Positions 45,729 to 55,481 of a stretch of 57,123 bases of DNA are shown here, piece after piece. Source of the DNA: Gallionella sp. (lineage in GTDB: Bacteria; Pseudomonadota; Gammaproteobacteria; Burkholderiales; Gallionellaceae); contig PLWV01000016.1 in assembly GCA_003153155.1 (NCBI GenBank), positions 1 through 57,123 on the forward strand, written 5' to 3'. Position 1 is the stretch's first letter, and each line of letters begins with the position of its first letter. The translations under genes and the position numbers were made by a program. The notes beneath the pieces are model-generated. The model saw nothing but the letters and a program-made list of their open reading frames with translations, was not told the DNA's origin and did not search any database.

Positions 45729-46940
45729 ATGTCAGCCAAACGCACTGCCATTTTCAATCAGGGTCGCGGCAAGCAGCACGGCGCGGTGTTGATGATCATG
45801 CTGGTGATTATGATAGTCGGCATCGCCGCGATTCTGGTGAATTCGCTAAGTTCTGCCACCCTGAAAAATGCACGCCAGAAAAATACCGCCGACGCGCTGG
45901 CACAGGCCAAAGATGCGCTGCTTGGTCGCGCGGTAAGCGATAGCAATATGCCGGGCAGCCTGCCCTGCCCAGATACCAATGATGATGGCTCCGCCGAATT
46001 GCTGTCAGGGAATAACTGCCCCAGCTATATCGGCAGGCTGCCGTGGAAAACTCTTGGTTTGCCAGATCTGCGTGACGGAAGTGGCGAGCGGTTATGGTAT
46101 GCGCTATCACCTGCTTTTCGTGACGATAATTCGGCTCAACCCCTCAACAGCAACACCAAGGGTACACTTTTGGTATACAACACCGATGGCGTATCCCTGC
46201 AGACCCAAGCAGGCTACAACGCAGTTGCAGTCATATTCTCGCCGGGCAGCGCTCTTGGCTCGCAGACTCGAAACACAGTAGCTCAACAAAACAGTGCGGC
46301 AAACTACCTGGACATTGCCAACGGCCAGAACAATTCCTCCGCCAGCGGACCCTTTATTGCAGGCACCCAATCCGCAACCTTCAACGACCAGTTCCTCTAC
46401 ATCACCACCAAAGATTTGATACCCCTGGTTGAACAACGGGTAGCTGGCGAGGTAAAACGGGCGCTAACTGATTACTATACGGCCAACGGCTACTATCCAT
46501 GGGCGGACACCGTAGCGCAGTCCGCTGATTACGATTCTAATGATGGGCTGAATCGAGGATGGCTGCCTGACAGTGCGGCTATAAGCGGCAGTTATCCGAC
46601 ACCTAACTGGGCCGCTGGCAGCCCCCCCCAATGGTTTTTTGACAACCAATGGTACTCGCTGATCTACTACAGCGTAGCGAAGAGCTACACGAAAAACCCC
46701 CTCAGTTGTTACAGTTGCAATAGCAGCACGCTGAGTGTGGATGGAGTCTCGGGGGTGCGCGCACTGTTTTTCATGCCTGGAACACCCATTGGTACGCTGG
46801 TACGCTCGGTTACCACGCTGCCCGATTATTTGGAAGACTCCCAAAACAATGACGATGCGAATGATCTCTATGTCACTCCCACCTCGCAAGCCCAAGACCG
46901 GGACCGGCTGTACCAGTTTTCGTCAATATGGACGCCGTAA
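45729..46940 (+). CDS. Pseudopilin-like (PilX/GspK-type) protein with LPCP domain
   Basis: A 403-residue protein with a pilin-like N-terminal helix after a basic leader (GKQHGAVLMIMLVIMIVGIAAILV), but without the GFTLxE motif; position +5 is not Glu, as in GspK/PilX-type minor pilins. A large C-terminal part includes SLPCPDTNDDG, IGRLPWKTLGLPD and YNTDGVSLQTQAGYNAVAV. Three to four cysteines suggest disulfides. Part of it is similar in plan to the following pseudopilin, so a tip complex is a reasonable guess. Confidence 0.65.
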   Translation: MSAKRTAIFNQGRGKQHGAVLMIMLVIMIVGIAAILVNSLSSATLKNARQKNTADALAQAKDALLGRAVSDSNMPGSLPCPDTNDDGSAELLSGNNCPSYIGRLPWKTLGLPDLRDGSGERLWYALSPAFRDDNSAQPLNSNTKGTLLVYNTDGVSLQTQAGYNAVAVIFSPGSALGSQTRNTVAQQNSAANYLDIANGQNNSSASGPFIAGTQSATFNDQFLYITTKDLIPLVEQRVAGEVKRALTDYYTANGYYPWADTVAQSADYDSNDGLNRGWLPDSAAISGSYPTPNWAAGSPPQWFFDNQWYSLIYYSVAKSYTKNPLSCYSCNSSTLSVDGVSGVRALFFMPGTPIGTLVRSVTTLPDYLEDSQNNDDANDLYVTPTSQAQDRDRLYQFSSIWTP

Positions 46941-46941
46941 T

Positions 46942-47712
46942 ATGACTGGATCACATAGGCCCGCTGTGGAAAAATATAATTCCGGCTTCACGCTGGTCGA
47001 AATGGCGATGGTGCTGCTGATAGTCGCGCTGTTGCTGGGTGGCATGTTGGTTCCGCTCAGTGCGCAGATGGAACAGCGAAATATCTCTGATACGCAAAAA
47101 GCTTTATCCGAAATTAAGGAAGCAATCATCGGATATGCTTTGGCAAACGGCCGCTTGCCTTGCCCGGCCTCTTCCACCAGCAATGGCGTGGAAAGTTTTG
47201 CTGGTGGAGGCAATGCCAGCAACGGGAACTGCTCAAACTTTTACAATGGGTTTGTGCCCGCCGCGACGCTGGGCTTCACATCAGCAGTTGATAACCAAGG
47301 TAATACAGGCTTTGCCGTTGATTCGTGGAGTAATCGCATCCACTATGCTGTCACATCGTCAAACAGCAATGCCTTTACCACAACGAACGGAATGAGCACG
47401 GTCGGGATTTCAAGTCTCTCGCCAAATTTGCTGGTATGTTCCAGCGCCAGCACAAGCTCCTCAAGCTGCTCAGTCGCCAATTCTACGCTCACTTCCAGCC
47501 CGGGGGTTCCTGTAGTCATCTACTCCACTGGCAAGAACGGCCAATATGGTGGCACAAGCGCCGATGAGGCAGAAAATCCTAACCCCAACAGCGCCGACAA
47601 TGACAGTGTTTTTGTCAGCCACACTCCCACCCCAACCTTCGATGACTTAGTGGTCTGGATTTCACCCAACATCCTGCTCAACCGCATGGTCGCAGCGGGC
47701 AAATTACCTTAA
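46942..47712 (+). CDS. Type IV pilin-like protein with LPCP domain
   Basis: A 256-residue protein with a canonical prepilin N-terminus: [22 protein letters not shown], cleavage after Gly, Phe at +1, Glu at +5. Then a shared [10 protein letters not shown] motif, a disulfide-capable Ser/Thr-rich region and [17 protein letters not shown] at the end. The start at 46942 gives a short leader ([15 protein letters not shown]); the frame continues upstream only as a shadow. It is a minor pilin or pseudopilin; no obvious major pilin gene is adjacent. The 3' end overlaps convergent cysS by 4 bases. Confidence 0.75.
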   Translation: MTGSHRPAVEKYNSGFTLVEMAMVLLIVALLLGGMLVPLSAQMEQRNISDTQKALSEIKEAIIGYALANGRLPCPASSTSNGVESFAGGGNASNGNCSNFYNGFVPAATLGFTSAVDNQGNTGFAVDSWSNRIHYAVTSSNSNAFTTTNGMSTVGISSLSPNLLVCSSASTSSSSCSVANSTLTSSPGVPVVIYSTGKNGQYGGTSADEAENPNPNSADNDSVFVSHTPTPTFDDLVVWISPNILLNRMVAAGKLP

Positions 47713-49214
47713 GCACGCCGCCAGGTCGTACCTGCTGCACTGTCTTCCAGCACGATGCCTGCGTCCAATAATTCCTTGCGGATACGGTCGGCTTCGGCAT
47801 AGTTCCTGGCTTTCTTGGCGGCAATGCGCGCTTCGATCTGGGCGTTGATAAAATTTTCACCTCGCACAACCTCTGCATCTGCGGAACTCGATGCCCTCAC
47901 CTCTTCGTGCATATGAGCCTGAAGCGATCTACCTTGTAGAAATTCAACGGGGTCGCGCTGCAACAATCCCAACACGTCGCCTAGTGCCTTGAGTTGGGCA
48001 GCCGCTTCCGCTGATTTGGTGTGGTTCACTTCGTTGACCAGATCAAACAGCACAGCGACCGCTTCCGGTGTATTGAAATCATCATCCATCGCGGTCTTGA
48101 AGCGGGCAGCGTAAGGCTCGCTCCAGTCAACCAAGTCCGTTCGTGCTGAGCTTGTCGAAGCATGAATGGACTGAGTTGCCCGTTCCCCTTCGACAAGCTC
48201 AGGGCGAACGGGTAAAGATTTGAGTGCCGTATAAAGCCGCGTCAGCGCGCCCTTCGCATCATCCAGATGCGCATCGGAATAATTCAGCGGACTGCGATAA
48301 TGCGCGCGCAGGATAAAGAAACGCACCACCTCGGCATCGTATTGCTTGAGCACCTCGCGGATAGTGAAAAAGTTGCCCAAGCTTTTGGACATCTTCTCGT
48401 TATCCACGCGCACGAAACCGTTATGTATCCAGTAATTCACGAACTGCCCATGGCTACCATCATCAGGCTGTGCACCCTCGCTCTGCGCGATCTCGTTTTC
48501 GTGGTGCGGGAACTGCAGGTCCGCGCCGCCACCGTGGATGTCGAAATGTGATCCGAGCAGCTTGGAGCCCATCGCCGAACATTCGATGTGCCAGCCGGGG
48601 CGGCCTTTGCCCCACTTTGAGTCCCACTTCACTTCTTCCGGCTCGTCCGCCTTGGCGTGCTTCCATAGCACAAAGTCGAGCGGATCATGCTTGCCCTCCG
48701 CCACCTCGACACGCTCGCCGGCGCGCAAATCTTCCAGCGATTTGCCGGACAATTTTCCATATCCCGCGAACTTGCGCACTGCGTAATTCACATCACCATC
48801 CGGCGCTTGATAGGCCAGCCCGCGCTGCTCCAGCGTGGCGATCATTTCAAGCATCTCAGGCACATATTGCGTGGCACACGGCTCATGGTCCGGGTGCTGC
48901 ACGCCCAATGCATCGGCATCCTCGTGCATGGCGGCAATGAAGCGCGCAGTGAGCGCGTGGATGGATTCGCCGTTCTCCGCCGCGCGCTTGATGATCTTGT
49001 CGTCGATGTCGGTGATGTTGCGCACGTAATTGACGTCATAGCCGCTCGCCTTGAGCCAGCGGTACACCATGTCGAACGCCACCAGCACGCGCGCATGGCC
49101 GAGGTGGCAATAGTCGTACACCGTCATGCCGCACACATACATGCCGATCTTGCCCGGCACGATCGGCACAAATTCCTGCTTGTCACGCGCCAGCGTGTTG
49201 TAGATTTTCAACAT
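47709..49214 (-). CDS. cysS: Cysteinyl-tRNA synthetase, with a repeat-encoded insertion
   Basis: A 501-residue class I synthetase (usual length about 460). The HIGH-type motif is [13 protein letters not shown] is exact ([11 protein letters not shown]), and the zinc ligands are Cys28 with GWHIECS and FPHHENE. Residues about 334-360 are extra: [11 protein letters not shown] and [13 protein letters not shown], the usual translations of a palindromic repeat seen in many bacteria, here family D. The insertion lies between the KMSKS domain and the C-terminal helical part. AGAGG for the start lies in a family A element, 9 bases away. Confidence 0.95.
   Translation of the reverse strand: MLKIYNTLARDKQEFVPIVPGKIGMYVCGMTVYDYCHLGHARVLVAFDMVYRWLKASGYDVNYVRNITDIDDKIIKRAAENGESIHALTARFIAAMHEDADALGVQHPDHEPCATQYVPEMLEMIATLEQRGLAYQAPDGDVNYAVRKFAGYGKLSGKSLEDLRAGERVEVAEGKHDPLDFVLWKHAKADEPEEVKWDSKWGKGRPGWHIECSAMGSKLLGSHFDIHGGGADLQFPHHENEIAQSEGAQPDDGSHGQFVNYWIHNGFVRVDNEKMSKSLGNFFTIREVLKQYDAEVVRFFILRAHYRSPLNYSDAHLDDAKGALTRLYTALKSLPVRPELVEGERATQSIHASTSSARTDLVDWSEPYAARFKTAMDDDFNTPEAVAVLFDLVNEVNHTKSAEAAAQLKALGDVLGLLQRDPVEFLQGRSLQAHMHEEVRASSSADAEVVRGENFINAQIEARIAAKKARNYAEADRIRKELLDAGIVLEDSAAGTTWRRA
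48137..48212. repeat. Family D inverted repeat in frame in cysS
   Basis: CCGTTCGTGCTGAGCTTGTC and its partner GACAAGCTCAGGGCGAACGG are long inverted arms around about 30 bases. The two arms encode PVRPELVEG and STSSARTD within CysS. Confidence 0.88.
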
Positions 49215-49218
49215 TAAT

Positions 49219-49339
49219 GGGGGCCTCTAGAAATCAATTTTTGGTGCGCGTTTGATGCATCGAACGAATATTCCGCCGAAACATCTTACAATGAAGATGA
49301 CTAAACAGAGTAGTTTATGCGCAATTTTTAGAGGTGCCC
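49219..49339. repeat. Family A element between divergent cysS and GIY-YIG genes
   Basis: Ends GGGGGCCTCTAGAAAT and AATTTTTAGAGGTGCCC flank a 121-base element. The left end provides AGAGG 9 bases before the cysS ATG on the minus strand; the right end provides AGAGG 7 bases before the ATG of the plus-strand gene. Both genes therefore depend on this element for ribosome binding. Confidence 0.87.
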
Positions 49340-49341
49340 TT

Positions 49342-49650
49342 ATGAATCCTTCAACTTCAAACCATCCGGCGAAATGCTCTGTCGCTATCCCGCCCTGCGG
49401 AATCTGGCTATGCTACGTATTATGCTGTGCGGACGATACACTCTATACAGGCATTACCAACGATCTGGAAAAACGCCTCGCGGCGCATAACGCGGGTACG
49501 GCAGCACGATACACACGTGCGCGCGGGCCGGTTGAGTTAGTGTTTGTGGAAAGCTGCACCGATAAATCAGCCGCGCTGAAACGCGAGATGGAAATCAAAA
49601 GTTTGTTGCGGCCGGAAAAACTGGCATTGATTGAATGGGCAATGAGATAA
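49342..49650 (+). CDS. GIY-YIG nuclease-superfamily protein (YhbQ-like)
   Basis: A 102-residue protein: WLCYVLCCADDTLYTGITNDLEKRLAAHNAGTAARYTRARGPVELV is the GIY-YIG fold with Y-VL and YTGIT motifs, the Arg and a downstream Glu (REMEIKSL). Members of this UPF0213/YhbQ family are single-domain and mostly of unknown role. The ATG is chosen for AGAGG 7 bases upstream, at the end of a family A element; the frame is open further upstream within the element. Confidence 0.87.
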   Translation: MNPSTSNHPAKCSVAIPPCGIWLCYVLCCADDTLYTGITNDLEKRLAAHNAGTAARYTRARGPVELVFVESCTDKSAALKREMEIKSLLRPEKLALIEWAMR

Positions 49651-49914
49651 CTCCCTCCCACCCATTCAATTTTTCAGTTGGTAGTTTCGCAGCAGCGGGT
49701 TCATGAATTGCCCTGCTGCGCGTAGTACGAGGTTGACTATCAGCAGGAGCATCGAGAGATGCAGGTGTTGCTGAGCAACAGAATATAATAGAGACCGTCT
49801 CGAATACCACGAAAAATCAAAGTGTCGCTATCCCGGCATTATAGGTGCGTTGTACTGACGCCGACGGCCGAAAACCAGTAAAATGCGCACCTTTGCAATT
49901 GCATAAACCATCAG
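49651..49914. other. Intergenic region before glyQ
   Basis: About 260 bases with no supported gene. Short open frames here have no ribosome site or recognisable product. The glyQ promoter should lie near 49870-49900; I see no strong consensus, and the AGATG of the start has only a weak ribosome site. Confidence 0.5.
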
Positions 49915-50841
49915 ATGCTTACCTTTCAGCAAATCATTCTGACGCTACAAAAATATTGGGACAAACAGGGCTGCGCGCTGCTGCAACCTTACGACATGGA
50001 AGTCGGCGCGGGCACTTCGCACACCGCCACCTTCCTGCGCGCGCTCGGCCCGGAACCGTGGAAAGCGGCTTACGTGCAGCCTTCACGTCGCCCCAAGGAT
50101 GGTCGCTACGGCGAAAATCCGAATCGCTTGCAGCATTACTACCAGTTCCAGGTGGTATTAAAACCTGCGCCGGCCAATATTCTGGAGTTATATCTCGGCT
50201 CGCTGGAAACGCTTGGATTTGATCTGAAAAAAAATGATGTGCGCTTCGTCGAGGATGATTGGGAAAACCCGACGCTGGGCGCGTGGGGTTTGGGCTGGGA
50301 AGTGTGGCTGAACGGCATGGAGGTGACGCAGTTCACCTATTTCCAGCAGGTCGGCGGCATCGACTGCAAACCGATCACCGGCGAAATCACTTACGGCCTG
50401 GAACGTCTGGCGATGTATCTGCAAGGCGTGGAAAACGTGTTCGATCTGACCTGGACGCCGGGCGTGTCTTACCGCGACGTGTATCACCAGAACGAGGTCG
50501 AGCAATCGGCCTACAACTTCGAGCATAGCGATGTGGATTTTTTGCTTGGTGCCTTCGGCAGCCACGAAAAACAAGCCAAGCATCTGATGGAACATCAACT
50601 CGCGCTGCCTGCCTACGAGCAGGTGCTTAAAGCGGCGCACACCTTTAACCTGCTGGATGCGCGTGGCGCGATCTCCGTGACCGAACGCGCTGCTTACATC
50701 GGTCGCATTCGCAACCTCGCGCGCAGTGTCGCCAAGGGCTACAAGGAGAGCCGCAGGCGACTTGACCCTCCGTTCCCGATGGCCCCGCGCGCATGGGCTA
50801 ACGAAGTAGTTGCGCAGATGGACCAGGAAACCGCTCAATGA
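49915..50841 (+). CDS. glyQ: Glycyl-tRNA synthetase alpha subunit
   Basis: A 308-residue class II catalytic subunit. [74 protein letters not shown] contains motifs 1 and 2 of the bacterial alpha subunit, and [18 protein letters not shown] is motif 3. It forms an alpha2beta2 enzyme with GlyS; the stop overlaps the glyS start by 4 bases. Confidence 0.96.
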   Translation: MLTFQQIILTLQKYWDKQGCALLQPYDMEVGAGTSHTATFLRALGPEPWKAAYVQPSRRPKDGRYGENPNRLQHYYQFQVVLKPAPANILELYLGSLETLGFDLKKNDVRFVEDDWENPTLGAWGLGWEVWLNGMEVTQFTYFQQVGGIDCKPITGEITYGLERLAMYLQGVENVFDLTWTPGVSYRDVYHQNEVEQSAYNFEHSDVDFLLGAFGSHEKQAKHLMEHQLALPAYEQVLKAAHTFNLLDARGAISVTERAAYIGRIRNLARSVAKGYKESRRRLDPPFPMAPRAWANEVVAQMDQETAQ

Positions 50842-52976
50842 CAACTAACAAGAACAACCTTCTCGTCGAGTTATTCGTTGAAGAACTGCCACCGAAGTCG
50901 CTGAAAAAACTGGGCGATTCTTTTGGTAATGCACTGACATCTAGTTTGATCAAGCAGGGATTGGTTACTCCGGATATCGCCTTTCCTGATTTCGAACAGT
51001 CAGCCGTCAAACGGTTCGCATCCCCCCGACGCTTGGCGGTGCATGTGAAGGATGTGCATGCCAAGGCTCACAATACAGTCGAGCATCTCAAGCTGATGCC
51101 AATCACAGTTGCACTCGATGGAGCCGGACATGCGACGCCTGCGTTGCTGAAGAAACTCTCCGCGATTGGTTTGGATGCTTCGGTCGTGCCTACCCTTAGG
51201 CGTGCTGGGGACGGTGCGCTGTATCTTGATAGAGAGAAAGAGGGTGTCACCCTGGCCGAGGGGCTGCAAAAAGCGCTGGAAGAAGCTATCACCAAGTTGC
51301 CTATCCCGAAAGTCATGTCCTACCAATTGGCCGATGGCTGGAGCAGTGTGAATTTCGTCCGCCCTGCGCATGGCTTGGTCGCGCTGCATGGCGCGGAGAT
51401 CGTGCCGGTCAGCGTGCTGGGTTTGACCGCCGGACGAAAGACCCAAGGCCATCGCTTCGAAGCAAACGTTAATCCGGTGGTGCTGAAGAATGCCGACAGC
51501 TACGAATCGCAGATGGAAAACGAAGGCGCAGTGATCCCGAGTTTTGAAAAACGCCGTTCCGAGATCGCGCGTCAGCTTGCCGCTGCCGCTGCCAAGGAGG
51601 GCCTCAAGCCGATTGATGATGAAGCATTGCTGGATGAAGTGACCGCGCTGGTCGAACGCCCCAATGTATTGGTTGGCACATTTGAATCCGAATATCTGTC
51701 GGTGCCACAGGAATGCCTGATTCTGACCATGAAGGCGAACCAGAAATATTTCCCGCTGCTGGATAGCAAAGGCAAGCTTACCAATCGGTTCCTGATCGTA
51801 TCCAACATCCGTCCGGCGGATGCGAGTCTGGTGATCGGCGGCAACGAGCGTGTGGTTCGCCCGCGCTTGGCGGATGCAAAATTCTTCTTCGATAAGGATC
51901 GCAAGCAGCCGCTCGAATCGCGCGTCGAAAAACTCGATAACGTGGTGTACCACAATAAACTGGGTACGCAGTTGCAGCGCGTAGAGCGTATCGCCACATT
52001 GTCAGGCACTATTGCGCGGATGCTGGATGCCGACAAGGCGGATGCGGAACTGGCGGCACGTCTGGCCAAGACAGATCTGCTCACCGATATGGTGGGTGAA
52101 TTTCCCGAACTACAGGGCATCATGGGACGTTACTACGCGTTGCACGACGGTGAGGATAAGGTGGTGGCGGATGCCATCGAGGCGCACTACCACCCGCGCT
52201 TCGCGGGTGACACGTTGCCGCAGGGTGCCATAGCGTGCGCCGTGGCGCTGTCCGACAAGCTGGACACGCTGCTGGGCATTTACGGTATCGGCCAGGTTCC
52301 CACCGGCGACAAGGATCCGTTCGGCTTGCGCCGCCATGCCTTGGGGATACTGCGCATCCTGATCGAGACACCGCTTGATTTACCATTGCCCGCGTTGATT
52401 AAAACTGCTGCGGAAAATTTTCCTGCAGGCATGTTGAGTGCAACGGTAGCAAGCGATGTGGAAGGTTTTATGCTGGATCGATTGCGTGGGTATTTGCGCG
52501 AACGTAACTTCGAGGTGTCGCACATCGAGGCGGTACTCTACATGCTGAATGGACGCATGCATGAGGTCTTGCCGCGTCTGCAAGGTGTGCGCGCTTTTGC
52601 TGCATTGTCTGTGGCAAAAGACTTGGCTGCTGCGAACAAGCGCGTACAGAACATCATCCGCAAAAATCACGAGGAAATCGGTGCTGATTTGACCGATGCG
52701 GCTGTGAAGCCTGCGCTGCTGAAAGAAGCCGCTGAACGTGATCTATATCAGGCCATGCAGGACATCACCCCGTTTGCGCAGGGCTATCTGGACCGCGGCG
52801 ACTATGGGCAGAATCTGAAGGCACTGGCTACGCTCAAGCCGTTCATCGACGATTTCTTCGAGAACGTCATGGTGATGTGCGAAGACCATGACTTGCGCTT
52901 GAACCGGGCGGTGCTGTTGCAGCAGCTCGGCAGGTTGATGAACCAGGTCGCAGATATTTCCAAGTTGGCGGCCTAG
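50838..52976 (+). CDS. glyS: Glycyl-tRNA synthetase beta subunit
   Basis: A 712-residue tRNA-binding partner of GlyQ. The N-terminus [15 protein letters not shown] is diagnostic, HD-like and anticodon-binding parts follow ([67 protein letters not shown]). Length is close to that of other bacteria (about 690-720). Confidence 0.96.
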   Translation: MTTNKNNLLVELFVEELPPKSLKKLGDSFGNALTSSLIKQGLVTPDIAFPDFEQSAVKRFASPRRLAVHVKDVHAKAHNTVEHLKLMPITVALDGAGHATPALLKKLSAIGLDASVVPTLRRAGDGALYLDREKEGVTLAEGLQKALEEAITKLPIPKVMSYQLADGWSSVNFVRPAHGLVALHGAEIVPVSVLGLTAGRKTQGHRFEANVNPVVLKNADSYESQMENEGAVIPSFEKRRSEIARQLAAAAAKEGLKPIDDEALLDEVTALVERPNVLVGTFESEYLSVPQECLILTMKANQKYFPLLDSKGKLTNRFLIVSNIRPADASLVIGGNERVVRPRLADAKFFFDKDRKQPLESRVEKLDNVVYHNKLGTQLQRVERIATLSGTIARMLDADKADAELAARLAKTDLLTDMVGEFPELQGIMGRYYALHDGEDKVVADAIEAHYHPRFAGDTLPQGAIACAVALSDKLDTLLGIYGIGQVPTGDKDPFGLRRHALGILRILIETPLDLPLPALIKTAAENFPAGMLSATVASDVEGFMLDRLRGYLRERNFEVSHIEAVLYMLNGRMHEVLPRLQGVRAFAALSVAKDLAAANKRVQNIIRKNHEEIGADLTDAAVKPALLKEAAERDLYQAMQDITPFAQGYLDRGDYGQNLKALATLKPFIDDFFENVMVMCEDHDLRLNRAVLLQQLGRLMNQVADISKLAA

Positions 52977-52997
52977 GAACTTCGGGATAAACCAGCC

Positions 52998-53528
52998 ATG
53001 AAACTTATTATTCTCGACCGCGACGGCGTGATCAATTTCGATTCCGAACAATTCATCAAGAATCCGGAAGAATGGAAGCCGATTCCCGGCAGCCTGGAAG
53101 CAATTGCGCGCTTAAACCAAGCCGATTATCGCGTGGTGGTGGCGACCAATCAGTCCGGCATCGGGCGCGGGCTGTTCGACATGCCGACGCTGAACGCGAT
53201 ACACGACAAAATGTACAAAGCCTGCGCGCTGGTCGGCGCGCGCATCGATGCGGTTTTTTTCTGTCCGCATACCGCTGATAGCCATTGTCATTGCCGCAAG
53301 CCCAAAGCCGGCATGCTGGAAGAAATCGCGGAACGATATAATGTCAGCCTCGCGGGTGTGCCGACGGTGGGCGATTCGCTGCGCGATTTGCAATCCGCCG
53401 CAACGATGGGTGCGCTGCCCTATCTGGTCCTGACCGGCAAAGGCTTTAGAACCCAAGCGGCGGGTGACTTGCCGGAAGGTACTCGGGTGTTCACGGATCT
53501 GGCGGCTGTGGCCGCAGAACTGGTTTAA
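52998..53528 (+). CDS. gmhB: D-glycero-beta-D-manno-heptose-1,7-bisphosphate 7-phosphatase
   Basis: A 176-residue HAD phosphatase in ADP-heptose synthesis for LPS core. The nucleophile motif is LDRDGVIN with Asp7 and Asp9; VVVATNQSGIGRG is motif 2; the zinc loop CPHTADSHCHCRKPKAGM identifies GmhB; VGDSLRDLQSA is motif 4. It follows glyS in a common betaproteobacterial order and precedes plsC. Confidence 0.94.
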   Translation: MKLIILDRDGVINFDSEQFIKNPEEWKPIPGSLEAIARLNQADYRVVVATNQSGIGRGLFDMPTLNAIHDKMYKACALVGARIDAVFFCPHTADSHCHCRKPKAGMLEEIAERYNVSLAGVPTVGDSLRDLQSAATMGALPYLVLTGKGFRTQAAGDLPEGTRVFTDLAAVAAELV

Positions 53529-53539
53529 CAAAAATTGAT

Positions 53540-54247
53540 ATGATGGTAATACGCTCACTGATTTTTCTGCTGCTGCAAATCATTATCACGCCGATCTTTG
53601 CGATGCTGGCTCTGTTATCTTTCCCGTTCAGTCGGCTCACGCGCTATCGCATCATCTCGCAATGGGCAAAAATGATGCTGCCGATACTGCGGCTGGTTTG
53701 TGGCATACGTCATGAGGTGCGCGGCATCGAGAATTTGCCGAAGCAGCCGTGCGTCGTGATGTGCAAGCACCAGTCGGCATGGGAGACGCTGGCCCTGCAA
53801 AAAATCTTTCCGCCGCAAGTGTGGGTATTGAAGCGCGAATTGTTGTGGATACCATTTTTTGGTTGGGCACTGGCACTGACCAGTCCGATTGCGATCAAGC
53901 GCAGCGATGGAAAAGGTGCGATCAAGCAATTGCTGAAGCAGGGCAAGGAAAGACTCGCGCAAGGATTTTGCGTGGTGGTCTTCCCGGAAGGAACACGCAT
54001 TCCTTTCGGCCAGCGCGGCAAATACAAGATCGGCGGTGCGATGCTCGCGGCGAGCAGCGGCGTTCCGGTGATTCCGGTGGCACACAACGCCGGACGTTTA
54101 TGGGGGCGCCATGCGTTCAGCAAACATCCCGGCCTGATTACCATGAGTATCGGTGCGCCTATCGAGACCAAGGGGCTAAAGGCGGACGAAATCAATCAAC
54201 GCGTCGAGGCATGGATAGAGAATGAAATTCAAAATCTTGAACATTGA
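53540..54247 (+). CDS. plsC: 1-acyl-sn-glycerol-3-phosphate acyltransferase
   Basis: A 235-residue inner-membrane acyltransferase that makes phosphatidic acid. One or two N-terminal membrane helices precede the catalytic HX4E variant (KHQSAWET) in place of HX4D, common in this branch, and FPEGTRIPFGQRGKYKIGGAMLA is block III. Overlaps the next gene by 4 bases. Confidence 0.92.
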   Translation: MMVIRSLIFLLLQIIITPIFAMLALLSFPFSRLTRYRIISQWAKMMLPILRLVCGIRHEVRGIENLPKQPCVVMCKHQSAWETLALQKIFPPQVWVLKRELLWIPFFGWALALTSPIAIKRSDGKGAIKQLLKQGKERLAQGFCVVVFPEGTRIPFGQRGKYKIGGAMLAASSGVPVIPVAHNAGRLWGRHAFSKHPGLITMSIGAPIETKGLKADEINQRVEAWIENEIQNLEH

Positions 54248-55041
54248 TGCTCAAACGATTGCGTAAATTAGTCACAACTCCCAGCGTTGAACAACGCGCC
54301 GCACTCCTCGCCGGCAAGCACATCACTTACACCCTGAAGCGCACCAACAGACGCCGCAGCATCGGTCTGCACATCGATGATCGCGGCCTGATCGTAAGTG
54401 TGCCGTTGCGCGCCTCGGAGAAATGGCTGCACAGCGTGTTGCAGGACAAGGCGCGCTGGGTGGTGGAAAAGCTGGATGGTTGGCAGACGTGCAAGCCGGC
54501 AGCAATCCGCTGGCAGGATGGTGAAACGATAGACTACCTGGGCGAACTGCTGATGTTGCGCGTGGTGCAGGGCTTGTTCGCTACTCCCGTGCAGCCCCCG
54601 CAAGGGGGACGCCGCAGGGTGCCCAACGGCTGCGCCGTTACCCTCGCGCAGCGGCGTGGCAGCGAGTTGTGGGTGTTCGTGGTCAAGGGCAGCGAGACAG
54701 CACACATTGAACATGCGGTGTCACGCTGGTATCAGCACGAAGCCGATCAGTTTTTTGTGCGGCGCGTGGCACATTACGCGCCGCTGCTGAATGTCGTGCC
54801 ACACGCTGTCAAACTGTCGGAAGCGAAAACCCAGTGGGGCAGCTGCACCGCGCATGGCTCGGTGCGGCTGAATGTGCAGCTAATCAAACTGCCGCCGCGC
54901 TTGATTGACTATGTGGTGGTGCATGAGTTGGCACATCTGCGCGAGTTGAATCATTCGGCGGCATTTTGGCGAGTAGTGGAAAGCGCCTGTCCCGATTACG
55001 CAAATCTGCGCGGCGAGCTCAAGGCGGTTGCTATCAGATGA
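54244..55041 (+). CDS. YgjP-like M48-type metallopeptidase-fold protein, probably with repeat-encoded insertion
   Basis: A 265-residue member of the YgjP/DUF45 family. RRSIGLHIDDRGLIVSVPLRAS opens the domain; KTQWGSCTAHGSVRLNVQLIKLPPRLIDYVVVHELAHLRELNHSAAFW holds the HEXXH zinc site and the third His. E. coli YgjP was reported as a UTP pyrophosphatase. Residues about 116-138 (PVQPPQGGRRRVPNGCAVTLAQRR) look inserted between two beta strands; the DNA there is GC-rich with CCCCGCAAGGGGGACG similar to family C. The stop is followed within 2 bases by a family A end. Confidence 0.87.
   Translation: MMLKRLRKLVTTPSVEQRAALLAGKHITYTLKRTNRRRSIGLHIDDRGLIVSVPLRASEKWLHSVLQDKARWVVEKLDGWQTCKPAAIRWQDGETIDYLGELLMLRVVQGLFATPVQPPQGGRRRVPNGCAVTLAQRRGSELWVFVVKGSETAHIEHAVSRWYQHEADQFFVRRVAHYAPLLNVVPHAVKLSEAKTQWGSCTAHGSVRLNVQLIKLPPRLIDYVVVHELAHLRELNHSAAFWRVVESACPDYANLRGELKAVAIR
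54590..54660. repeat. Possible family C-like repeat in frame in the ygjP-like gene
   Basis: CCCGCAAGGGGGACGCCGCA and CGGCTGCGCCG share short blocks with family C and can fold into hairpins, and the encoded residues are absent from typical YgjP proteins. Full alignment with family C is weaker than at moeA, so the assignment is tentative. Confidence 0.45.
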
Positions 55042-55042
55042 C

Positions 55043-55243
55043 GGGAAACTTCTAAAAATTCATTTTTCGGGCGAATCGCGGCGTCGCGTGCTCGCTCATT
55101 CCTGTGCGCAGCGGTCGTAGTTTCAGCTACGGGAACCGCGCGGCCTACTCCTTGCGGGTGCGTCTATCTATGCGATATGCCTTGTCATTCGCTGCGCGGC
55201 TCCTTGCGCTTCATCCCGAAATTCTGAATTTTTAGAAGTTCCC
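55043..55243. repeat. Family A element with nested family C, before lptM
   Basis: Ends GGGAAACTTCTAAAAATTCA and TGAATTTTTAGAAGTTCCC flank 201 bases. A family C core (GGGAACCGCGCGGCCTACTC, then CTTGCGGGTG) lies at about 55130-55165. The element begins 2 bases after the ygjP-like stop codon. Confidence 0.86.
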
Positions 55244-55284
55244 GACATATAATCCGACTAGTAAAATCTTTAGCAGGTGCAATC

Positions 55285-55479
55285 ATGCGTTCTGGCCTTA
55301 TCCCGGGTAAAACTTGGGGCATCATCGTAGTTTTGGCTTTGCTGCTGCAAGGATGCGGACACAAAGGCCCGCTTATGCTACCCGCGCCCAAAGCTCAAAC
55401 ATCCCCAGTTCAAACAACGAGTCCGCCAATACCTGATTCGCAAAAACCAGGCTTACCATCCTCTCAGCAAAACAAATAG
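55285..55479 (+). CDS. lptM: LPS-assembly lipoprotein LptM (YifL-like)
   Basis: A 64-residue lipoprotein with a signal peptide ending in the lipobox LLQGC, then GHKGPLMLPAPKAQ, the short conserved LptM motif directly after the acylated Cys. In E. coli LptM promotes oxidative maturation of the LptD-LptE translocon. The rest is a flexible Pro/Gln/Ser tail. It precedes lysA by 2 bases, the conserved lptM-lysA pair. Confidence 0.9.
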   Translation: MRSGLIPGKTWGIIVVLALLLQGCGHKGPLMLPAPKAQTSPVQTTSPPIPDSQKPGLPSSQQNK

Positions 55480-55481
55480 CC

